Shown in pieces: positions 48,396-60,300 of a DNA stretch of 64,000 bases; within the stretch, counting starts at the first letter, position 1, and the number at the start of each line of letters is the position of its first letter. Location: NCBI GenBank assembly GCA_942486035.1, contig CALNXK010000002.1, positions 5,397,001-5,461,000 of the forward strand, read 5' to 3'. The position numbers and the translations under genes were made by a program. The stretch is from Porites lobata. Lineage: Eukaryota > Cnidaria > Anthozoa > Scleractinia > Poritidae. Below the pieces are notes generated by a model. The model was not told the DNA's origin and ran no database searches. It saw only the letters and a list, made by a program, of their open reading frames with translations.

Positions 48396-51300
48396 AAAGA
48401 TCCTGAGTGTTGGTCCGGCCCTGGTTTGAACCTACGGCCTCCCGCTCAGCAGACCGGCGCTTATCCCATTGAATCCCATTGAGCTAACCTGGGGGCGGTT
48501 ATTGGTTTTTTGGTCCAAGACCGTGACTGCAAGTCATTCTGCTCGATTGGCCGGTACATTTTTTAGGAGTGATGTTTCAGCTTTGTTTTTGTGGACTTTA
48601 AGGTCCTTTCAGTTGAACCTGATCGCCGACGACTGCTGTTGACTCACAAAAAGACAATGGTAGAATCCGATCTTCCTCTCATCACAGACTACAGTGATGC
48701 CAAGCCTGGTGTCAGCACTCATGGCTTTGTTACTGCCATCAAAGACTTTGGTTGCCTTGTAACATTTTACAACAACGTGAAGGGTCTGGTACCTCGAACT
48801 GAACTGGGGCAAGTGTTATGTACTTTATGTACAATTCTCTTCTTTTGAGACAAAAGGGGAACTGGGTCGAGTCAACTTACGCAAAGACTTCTGGGACTGT
48901 TACTAGGGAGAACGACATTAAAAATAGCCAATTATTCACCGAGCGTCCCCAGTAACCATCCCAGAAACAATTGCGGGACGCAATTCCCTTTTTATATTTT
49001 TTAAGTGGTACATGCTACGGCAGTAGTCCAGTTTTGAATTAAAAAGTTGCGCTGAATACAAACATTAACGACACATTTATGCAGGGTTGACCTCGACACA
49101 AAGTAAAATATTCACAAATTTCGGCAAGTAAGTGTTTGAAATTGGAAAATACACAGTAGACAGAGGAATAAACAGGTCTTCTTCTCGTTGGAATTTGTGA
49201 ATATATCTACTTCAAGTGGAGGCTAAGCCAGTGAAAAATTCGTCTTCACTTCTTTTATTCAGCGGGTATAGCGAACTCGAAACTGGACTGTTGAGTTATC
49301 AGTACACCCATCCATACTTGTATTACTGACAGATCGAAAATTAGTGAGCAGATTGTATGAGTATGAAATAATGAATTATTGAAAAATCATATATAGGAAC
49401 GGCGGGGTGAAGAATTAAAGGAAGGAAGATCATCGAGGTTATAGATGCAAATTTTGCAGTTGTGAAAAGGAAGCCTGAAAAATTCGGGCTTGTATAGGAT
49501 AACAACCCTTGATTGCTACGATACTGTCCAAGCACTCTAACCAGTTGAGCTAAGAAGCCAACTGGTAGCAGGTCATAGAGTTGGTTCGTTATAAACGCTT
49601 GAAAGGGTGACGATGAAATAATGAATATTTTTAAAAGCTGAATCATTGGATAATGCAATTCTAGAGCTCTGATTGGCTTAGCCATCATGGTATGTGAGCC
49701 ATTATACCATGCTCTCCAATTATGGTAACTGTACGCGTCTGCTCAAAGTAAAAAATAAGCTGAAAATCGGTTATTTTTACAAATATGGTCGGGAAGAATT
49801 CTCGATGTTTTGTGGGCGTTTTTAATACAACAATTATTCCTTTCGCGCTTGTTGGATATGTGATGATTATAGCCAACTCATATCCAACGCGCACTCGTGG
49901 AATAATTGTCAAATGTGAAAATCGTATATAGGAACGCGTGGTGAAGATTGTATCAGTGTTCGAAAGGTCAAAATAAAGATGTTAGTTTTTCTAGTAGGCT
50001 GTCATAGTTAAATGTGTAGGAATGGCTATAAAAAGGATTGAATCTTGACTTTCACCTGTGGTTCATGGTTGTCGTAAAATGTGATGCCACACCAAGACTA
50101 CGGTGAATCTCTCCACAACGTCCACCTGCGAGGTTTAAAGAAGAGTCGATGTATGGACTGTCCAATTTGTGAATGAAATCGGAATCGGAATCGAATCAAT
50201 TACCTTATTTCAAACCGAGCGTGGATAAGAGTCCGTTTATGATGGGGTAAACAACACGAGACCCACAGAGTCAGAAAGACGAAATCGAGATTTAGAAAAT
50301 CCTCAAGTTTTGTGTTTATTGGGCCTATATTGAACAAGATACAGCAATTTAGCAATTTACTAAGAAATATATAGATGTCCGGAGAGTGTGTCCGGCAATC
50401 CATAAATCTCTCAGTAAATTTTCAAGTTCTTAAATAGCTGTATCTTGTTCAATATTGGCCCGATTAACACCAACGTTGTGAATTTTGCAAACCTTAGTGT
50501 GCTTCTTCCGACTATGGGGGTCTCGTGTTCTTTGGTAAGTTTGCTGAGTTTGTATTTTTTTGCACACAGGATATCCCCTGATACTGATCCACGAAGTGCG
50601 TTTTATATCGGTCAAGTGATGATATGCTATGTACTGAGCTGTCAGCCTGATCAGGCCAAATTAAGGCTCTCATTCAAGGTACAACATAACATAAGCTTAA
50701 TTTTTCTTGCATTTAAACGTCAGTTGCATTAGTCACGTCTTACAGGTTTTACTTTATTCCCCTCTCTTGCACAAGTTTATTTGTAAAGTTGCTAACCAAT
50801 TGGCTTACCCTTTCCCTTAGGTTAGTTCATTTACTGGAATAAGAGTGTTAGAAAAGTCAGTAGGGAGGTTAAGCAGCCATGTTTTTGAGCGATTCGCTTC
50901 AACTGGAATTGGACTTATTGCACTCTTGAGCCGTGGTTTTGAATACGTTTTTGGGTAAATCGTCCCTTTAAGAGTAAGGACACTTAGCGATACAAATTTG
51001 GTAGCGTTGAGGCGTATTATAAACGAAAAAGGCTCACTTCCGGTTGACGAGCGTCACTCCAAAACATCGCTTCTTTAACTCCCTAATATACCGTTACCAC
51101 GTAAGCACAAAAGCGAGGCCTAAGGGCCACCAGATTTCCCTCGAACTTAAAAAAAAAGTAAACAGGGTGCCGAAAACTAGGACGATTTTTGAGTTAGAGG
51201 TTAAAAATTAACCCCAAAAGATATTCCTGGAGCAGTTATAGTGAATGAACGCGCGTTGGAAAGTGGACAGTAGAGTAACTAACCTTTGGCAAGGATCCTT

Positions 51301-54300
51301 CAGAAATACATGAAACGTCAAGACTGCTATTATCGGAACGATTATTGCATTAGAACAGCAGCGCAGCAGTTGTGAGAACTATTTTTTTTGTTGTAGTCGT
51401 AGGGTGCGCCTCTGCCACTTTATACAATTGAATTGCAATGTGACCCTTAGGCCTCGCTTTCATGCCTACGTCGTAATTGTGTATAATAAATATTGTGCTG
51501 CAAGTATTTTGTACTTTGTTCCTGTCATCCTCCTTGTGCCCAATATTTATGTTCAATGTTTTCGGTTGTCAGTTAGGAAACAAGGAGATGCTCGTAATAC
51601 ATTGTAGTTTACCTGATGAGAAGACTTCACGACCCAATGTCCTGTAGTTTAACTCAAGTTAATTTTGTTATTATTAAAATCTTGTTGTAGTCAAGTTTCA
51701 AGTCTACTGCAGTTCCTTTGGAAACCGACAAAGTTGCAGGACTGGTGAGTTGAATTTTACACAGCTTTGTCAGTCATTTCCTGATTGTAACAATAACTAT
51801 CCCGTAACTAAAACTGGGATTTTCCAAACGAGCATTACATGAACTCATGCAGTCTGTCTTATAAAGCCAAAGGTTTTACTCTAACCAAATTACCGACATT
51901 TAGAAGTTGCAGGTTATCTGTTTGCCAAGACCGCGCTTCCAAGACATTTCTGGAAGTCAGTCGCGCACGCCTAACTTTGGGGTCATTTTTTAACGGAGCT
52001 GTAAATGTCAGTCGGTCATCGGACAATGTCTGACATTTTTTTGGTCCGTGTCCGTGGAAAACGTAACTGTGGTAGAGCATGATGTCTGATCAAAAATATT
52101 TAATATCAAAGACTATCACTTTGAGCACGAGCGGACTTCCTTCTTTCCTCAGTCCCACGCGCGGCAAGCGAGGATGTAAAATTATGCAACTTAATGATAT
52201 AAACTCAAAAGAAAAACAAGAGGCTGCTCGCCGACTGATTACTTTGCAGATTAATGAAATTTGCCTTGAGAAAATGTGAATCTCTGTACCACCGAAAGAG
52301 CACTGGTAGTTATCAGCCTATCTGTAAATTCCGCACCCACCGTGCACAATTTTCGTCAAAGTGGCCCAATGTGTCTTTGATTGAATCCGTCCGCTTTTTT
52401 TGTTTTGTCCGAGGAAAATGGTCACTTGACTGGACATATGTCCTTCGATGAAAGAACATTTATTTGCAGCTTTGTTAAAGGTAGCTAAAATTGTTAACTT
52501 TTACCTCGACCTTGGTTATTCTGGACATCACAAAAAGCTCATCCAATACTGTTAATTATCCAGCAATTCTAGCTGCGAGACCGAGAGTTTTTAATAACCA
52601 TCCTACTTTTCATCCAACAGCTGCTTGAAGGTGATGTGGTAAACAATAGTGCGGACGGGCTGGACATTTTACTTCAGCCTAGTGGAGCTCCTGCATTTCT
52701 CCCTGTTTCCCATTTGTCGGATCATCTGATTAACTGCAAAGCTCTTCTTTCTGTTTACGCTCCCTCTACTAAGCTGAAGAATGTCGTTTATTATGGCAGG
52801 TCCAAGGACAAATCTATGGTATCCTTGTACATTTGTGCAAAATTGCTCGCGCTTTAAAGCGATGTTTTAAGCCACAGTTGTACCAAATTGGAAAATCGTG
52901 ATTTTGTGTCCAAGTTTGCGGAAAGAATAGAAGGCACCGCTGTGATTTCATCAATAAATGATTGGTTAAAACCTGTAGTGTGTCGTGTATTGAGCAGATT
53001 TTACAATTTAAAGTTTGTCAGCAAGATATAATCGTTTAAATTAGCTAAAACTGTCGTCCCTGAAATTAACACCTTATATCTTTTCATAAAAGCGCTCTTT
53101 AAGAATTCCGCTCAATACATTGCACACTACTGTCTACCAAGTATACCCCTCTGCAGAGCCAACTCGCGAAGTTTTGTATCTGCGCTGAATTCTTGGACAC
53201 AAAATTTTCAAGTTTTGAGACTTCCGAGGGCGTCCCGACTACTACGCGAGTGCCAAGCAAGGCATACCTAATTGTGGTAATTATTTCAATTACATTCCAC
53301 GCTTTAATTTTGATTATAAGCTGCAATGTTTACAAGGATTTTTGAGACGTGTACTTGAACACTTTAAATTATACGCTCATCTTTTGTCCAGTTATGAATG
53401 TCTCGTAAACCGGTCGGTGTTAGTCGTTGTGCTTCGTGCAAATGCTTTAAATAAATACATAACAGTGAGTTCAAGGTGTCCTCCGCGACCTTAAAGTGAA
53501 TAAGATAGCAGGCTCGACAATTCTTTAACACATCATTATCACAGCTGGTATCACTAAAACCCTCTCTTGTAAAAGCAGCAACAGAAAGAAGCCTTTTAAG
53601 AAGCTTTGGTGACCTAAAGGTTAGTACATTAACCAATATCCTACAGTTATTTGTGATTAAAAGAGACTACCGTAACTAGCATGCTATCGAGAATTTTACA
53701 ATCTGAATGGCTAACATACTCACCATAGCTAGCAATAAGCAGATAAAAGGATAATGAGTAGCGAGCCGGCGTTTTGAATGAAAACAGTGGCAATTTCCTC
53801 AAAAAATCTTTTGTTTGTGGACCTTTGTGTGTTTTCTGGTGCTTAAGTGGCCTCAGAATACTGAATGGATTTTTTTTTAATTTTAAGAAGTGCAGATTTA
53901 GTTGTGTATTTGTGGAAAACCGACGACGTTTTTTCGTGAATTCCAGTTGTGTAATAAAGGCTTGAATTGAAGTACTGTCATCAAACCTTTTGTACAGAAC
54001 TGAAGGAAGTATGCTAGTGGATTTGTACTCAAATAATTGAACAGTAGGATTAGCACCTTAAAACTTCATTGTGACAAAGTAAGCGAAGTTATCGTTACCG
54101 CATTATACAAGTTTAATGATAATGCTCGCTTTTGCCTTCAATATAATTTGTCTCTAGGTGGGAATGATTTTACCAGGCGTTGTCAAGAAGCTGATGACTT
54201 ATGGAGTATTCATTGAATTTTCCACTGGAATTTTTGGCCTCGCTCCAAACTCTGTAAGTATCATGAATGTACGCCATCGTTTGGCACACGGACGGTTACC

Positions 54301-57300
54301 GACTGATCGACTAAGCTCCTGCTATTGACGCGGAGATGTTAGCGGTTCATCCCTCTCCATGTGCAAAATGTCGGTGACAAAGGAAAGAAAGAAGAAGGAA
54401 AGGGAAAGAAATCCATACTTATTCTCCTGAAAAGCAAATTTATTTCAATTTTACACTTACTGATTTAATTCTGAATTCCTGTTATTTCCTTCCAGTTTCT
54501 AGCCGATCAGTTTGTGTCTGAGCCTGCTTCACATTTTAAAATTGGACAGACAGTTATGGCAAAGGTTTGAAATTACAATCATTAATGTATGAGTTAAAGG
54601 GTCTTGAAGGGGCTGTGTCACGCTAATTATAATCATTAATGTATGAGTTAAAGATTCTTGAAGGGGCTATGTCACGCTCATTATAATAATTAATGTATGA
54701 GTTAAAGATTCTTAAAGGGGCTATATCACGCTAATTATAATCAAAATGTATGAGTTAAAGGTTCTTAAAGGTACTATGTCACGCTAATTGTAACCATTAA
54801 TGTATGAGTTAAAGGTACTCAAAAGGGCTATGTCACGCTAATTGCTATCTTTTTAAAAAGCTTAAATCAATTGAATTCCAAAAATAACTCTCCAGTTTTG
54901 TTATTCAAGAATATATTTGTCCCCCGAATACAATCAACTCTCTTTATAGCGGACACTGTAGGGACCTCGAGATATTGTCCTCATTAGCGAGAGTCTGTAA
55001 TAGCGGGTGGCTATTTCAGTCAAACATCTGTAATTTATTTTTGCCTGGGATTTAGCTGTTTTCCGTATTATCGGGTTGCCCGTTATAGCGGGGTGTCTGC
55101 AAGGCGAGACTTTGATTGTATTTAGGCGTTGAAACTGTTTCCTACCGTCCATTGCAACGGATGGCACGGATGGACGTGGATTGAACTTAAGAAAAGTTGG
55201 GCACCTTTTTTAAGTTTTTGTTGCTGTGCCTGCAAATATCACCCCCCAAAAATTATGGTTAGTGCTCACTGATGAAATTTGTTTGATATCTTGTTCAGGG
55301 AGCATTTTGTGTCTGAGTAAAGGCACTAAGTAATGAGTCCAGCATAGAATTGAGCTAAAACAGCAATATTCTCGTGACAAAGCCCATTTAAACCACGCCA
55401 AAATGCAGAGCTTTCATTCACTCCAAAATCATTAACCTCGGTCTCTGTCGTTCCTTTCTTTTGCTCGCCATGATTGTTGACTTTGGTCAAATGTAAGCTT
55501 AAAACCGGCAATACCGATATCTATAAAAGCTCGTAAGCTTGCTTGCTTGTTTTCTTTAGTTAGCTTGTTTGTTTAATTTCAAAAACGTAGTGAAGCATGA
55601 GATTTCCCGTCGAAAAACGCGGGTTGCCTATAAGAGTTCCTATCAAAAACGTGCGACATATGGACGGTAGAAAGGATGGTTGAACAGCAACTACCACTCA
55701 AAAAAAAATTTTTTTTTCATCCTTTTAAAACGTATTCTACAAATTAATGACAGCTTTGATTGGGTTTCCCAGCCATATAATGCTGAACATATCAAAATCT
55801 ACTTGAAAAATCCACAACAATAATTTTTCCATGGGCTGAACTCTTGTCAACCATGGAATGACGTCAATATGTTCAAAACTCAAGTAGAACCACTATATAG
55901 CCGCAGGCGAGTGGTTTCACGGCAAAGTTTTGAACATTTTTACGTCATTTCTTTGGTCGGTAAGAGTACAGACCATGGAAATTGCTGTCCAGTTGTCTTT
56001 TTACAATAACATTGACAATTTCGGACGTTCATTTCCGTCGAAGATTCTCGGAAAATCGTCCAAGTAAGAAAGAGAAAAAAAATTGCGTCACCATCTCGTC
56101 ATTTCCAAAGTATGTACTCTTTTCGACCAAAGATCTCGACCAATCTATCAGCGCGAGAAGTTATTGCAAGTTATTGTAAAAAATGTTCTGGAGACGAGGT
56201 AATACAGTTTGAAAAGAAATGGAAAATGAAACATTTGAAATTGAGGTAAGCTCTGCGTCTGCATTGTCGAAAGCATGTCGATTCACAGGCGCAGCGAATT
56301 TTACTTAGGTCCAGTTCATAGGAATTCCACCAGGCTGAAACTGTTTACTCAATTGAATTCGAAATAATCTGGTTTCAATTGTCTACACGAATTCGCAAAT
56401 CCGTCGGTTCCCAAAAAAAACAAAAACAAAACAATACAAAACGAAAACACACTCTGGAGAGTGGTTTCAAAAAGATGCTGTATCGATGAGCGGTTTCACT
56501 GATTTCGTCTGGACGGAAGGCCGATTCGGGTAAAAAAAAATCTGGTTTCAAAAATATCCTGATTCGTGTGATCATGGCCTTGCTTAAAACCAACACACCG
56601 TATTTTCTCCAATCTTTGTATGTTAGGTGACCGAAATTGATGCGGAGAGACAAAGATTTCTCGTCAGCCTCAAGCCGTCTGAATGCTTCCCAGAACGATA
56701 CTCTGGAGGCTATGATGTTGTAAGTGGAGTAGAACTGTTGGAAAATTTTCTATCGGAAAGACAGAAGATTGCACTGCAGCTGGCAGCCAGTTCAGGTATT
56801 TCTCAGCTTGACAGACTAAGGCCAAGTCCAAACGTCGAACTTGAACTTTTCATGAGAGGACCAAACTTAGTGAGTGAAGTTCATGAAAAGTTCGACGTCT
56901 TGCTCAGTTACGTTCATGTGAATGCGTTTGCCGGGATCGTCCAACACGTTCTTTCCGTCTGAGGATCGTTTCCGGGACAAACGTCGATCTTCACATGCGA
57001 CGAACTAATTAAAACTAATGAATGAAAAATTTGTATGATAGTTTATCTTTAGCCTCGTTAGGGAAAAAAATTTATTAAAATTCCTGTTTGGTCTGATCCA
57101 GTTTATTGGTTCGAAGCGTCTTAAGTTGGACGCCTGACCCAATAGACGATCTTAACTTTATTTAGGTCGACCCAAATTAGAGTTTGGTTCGTCTCATGAA
57201 AATTTCGACGTTTGGCCTACTGTAGGCTTAAGTGAATTTTTTGTTGCCTCTGAGGTGAAGAATAGCGGAAAATATCATTTACAAAATAAGGAATTGATTA

Positions 57301-60300
57301 CTTACGCCCTCATTTCAAGCTTTTAAAAATTGAATTGCCCTTATTACATGTTATTATTATTTTCCATATTGTTTTCATAGAGGAGATGAAAGTTCTGACC
57401 TCGTTGACCCCAGGAACCTGTGTTGAAGCAAAGGTGATTTTACAAAAATTGACATCAATATGATTTACTTTTTTATTATCTACTAGTAGACCCTTGTATC
57501 ACTCGCTAACGATCACTACGCCACCCACATTTAACTGCCTAAGGACAGTAGTCTGGCCATGCTCTAGCCTGTTCCAGGCGTTCAGATAGTGGGGAGCGGT
57601 GCGAAGTAAAAAGGAGCTTACTCCGCAACGCTCTCCACTATCTGAACGCTTGGAACAGGCTAGCCATGCTCTGGTTTCTCACTCTCTATCTTTTTGAAAT
57701 TTTATGAATATTATGGTAGTTTCCGCTTTGGTCAATTGTTTTTATCAGGTTGTTCATGTGAAGTTTCAAGGCATCGTGTTGCAGCTAGCTGATAGAGTCC
57801 AGGGATTTGTTCCACATCAGCTAGCTAAAGGTCGGTTTATATAAACCCCGGCTGGAATCCGTTATTCTCTGTTTTCATTGTCACCTGGCTATCGAAATAA
57901 AAATCGAAATCATTCAACACAGAAAGTGAGAAATGAAAGGAGATAAATAGGCAAAAAAACTTACCGAAGAATCTGGTCTGTGCGATATTTGATATACGAA
58001 ATAATCGAAAGAATTTTATGAACACTTACGGCTGGTTTTCACAAGCGACGGAATCGGAGTCGTAAGCGGAGTGGTAAGAGCGCTTATGACCTAATGAAAG
58101 TCAAAAATCGGAGTCGTAAGCGGAGTCATAAGCGCGACGGAATCGGAGTTCGAAGAATCAGAAGGTTTCCATTTCTTCCGACTCAGTCGCTTACCTTCCG
58201 CGTATGATCTAGCGGAAACCAGATTGTCGGAGTCGGAAGCAGAAGTGGAAGGATAAACCAATCACAATGCACGTTCCCACGCTTTGTGATTGGTTTAGTT
58301 CTTCCGCTTCTGCTTGCGACTCCGACAACCTAGTTTTCACTTGATCGTAAACGACGGAGTAAGCGGAATCAGAACGCTATTTTCACTAGATCGTAAAGTT
58401 GTACGCCCCTGTTTACGACTTCGACTCCGACTCCGTCGCTAGTGAATACCAGCCATTATAGAGCTTTGTATGAAGACGCTGTGTTGGCATGAAAAAGGCT
58501 TAGAAATTCTAGCTCCTCTATCGCAAAACGAAGAATCCTTTCCAACCGAGAATTTGTAAAGTGTTCAAGTGTGCTGTAATGCCACATGAAATTAAGCACT
58601 CAGAAGAATCAATAATTCCTTAGTCTGAATTTTGGTGACGTCATTCATCTGACAACCCAGAATACCTTATTACAGGAAATTAACGATGCACTTCATTAAA
58701 AATCGCGTTAATTTAATGCGTCTTAATCTACGTCAATGTTAATTTAAATCTCACTATTTTACATCGTTGTGTTACAGCACCTTTATTTCAATAACAAAAC
58801 CTCGTTTTCTCATAGTTCCTCTATCAACGCCTCGGAGTCACTATCTGATAGTTCTTCTTTAAGAATTGGGTGCAAAATGTCTTTTGACTGGTCTTCGTGT
58901 TGATCCGTTTCCCCGAGGATGACTGAAAATGCTATTTTTTTCCTTTAGATATATACGTTGAGAAGTTTGTATTGCAGCAAATTCGCGTAAAATAAGGTGC
59001 ACGTTGCTTTCGGAGATTTACCGTTAATTTGATGTATGTAAACCTTACTTTTGGAACATTCGTGTAAATTTGTGCATCGCTAATTTCCAATAATAAGGTA
59101 GTCCAATATTAACTGTCTTTATTTGTTTTTATTGAAGGAGTAAGTTGTGACCCTGGCGAAGTTGTATTTGGTTGTGTATTGGACTGGGATTTTGACAAGA
59201 AGGTGGTCTTCATCTCGTTGAACCAACAGCTGGTAGCACAACGAAAAACTGTGAATTCTCAGAAAGTTAAACAAAAGAAGGTAACGTTCAGTTAACGTTT
59301 TATCTCCAGAGGTTCCCAAACCTAAAACTGGGCACAAGGGAAAACCGTCTTAGTGGAAAATATTCAAATGCAATGTGTACTTACCATTTATGTTGTCGGT
59401 TTCAGATCTTTATTAAAAGGGGCCATGTCATATTATTTTGCTACTTCTTTGAAAGGCTAAAACTTGCCTTCGCATCTATTTTTTTTACCCAAAAATTATG
59501 GGCTAGGTTTGTTATTTAGGGCTATATTTAAGTATTGAAAAAAATTTCTGTCGTCTGTTGCGACGGATGGCAAGGATGAACATGGATTGAAACTTAGAAA
59601 AGTTGGGCTAACTTTTGCAAGTTTTAATGCTTTACCTGCAAAAACCACCGCGAAATCATTATTATGATTAGTGCATTAAATTTGTTTGATATATTTTGCT
59701 TATGGGAAAAGACACTAAGTAATGACTTAAACAGAGAATTGACTTAAACAGCAGTATCCTCGTGATACAGCCCCTTTAAAGCTACGGTAAAACGGGCAAC
59801 AAAAACGTGCAACTTGTCTTGCAACATTGCTGCAAAACGAGTTGAAAAGCGATGTTGAGCGTTTTACCACTCATCAATCAAACCTGTCTTGCAACAAATC
59901 AGTTTGCTGCAAGTTGCGTGAATACTGACTTCTAATTGGATAAAATTACGCGGAAGTCACGCCGCACACGGGAGTTACGTCACTGGTTGCAAAACAAGTT
60001 TGCTTTGGGCCGGTAAAGCGCACAACATGTACAGATTTTGTTGCAAAAAGTAGAACTAGTCTCTACTTTCTACAACAAGACATTTGTTTGGTGGGTGGTA
60101 AAACGCGCAACATCGCTATTCAACCGCGTTTTGCAAAAAACGAGTTGCGCGTTTGTGCGGCCCGTTTTACCGAACCTTAAGTAAGTGGCTCATCCAGCTT
60201 TTCCATTTCCTAAGATAAGAGGGGGACCCGGCCTTGAAAATAATCTTTTCTCGGCCCAGCGGGCCTCAGTTTTGCCTGAAATTATTAATCTCGCGTGAAA

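Noticed and set aside
56796..56962. Extension of PDCD11 exon 22 past 56795
   Set aside because: The frame stays open, but the GTATTT donor at 56796 joined to exon 23 keeps the conserved order (LTPGTCVEAK then an S1), while the extension ends in a stop.
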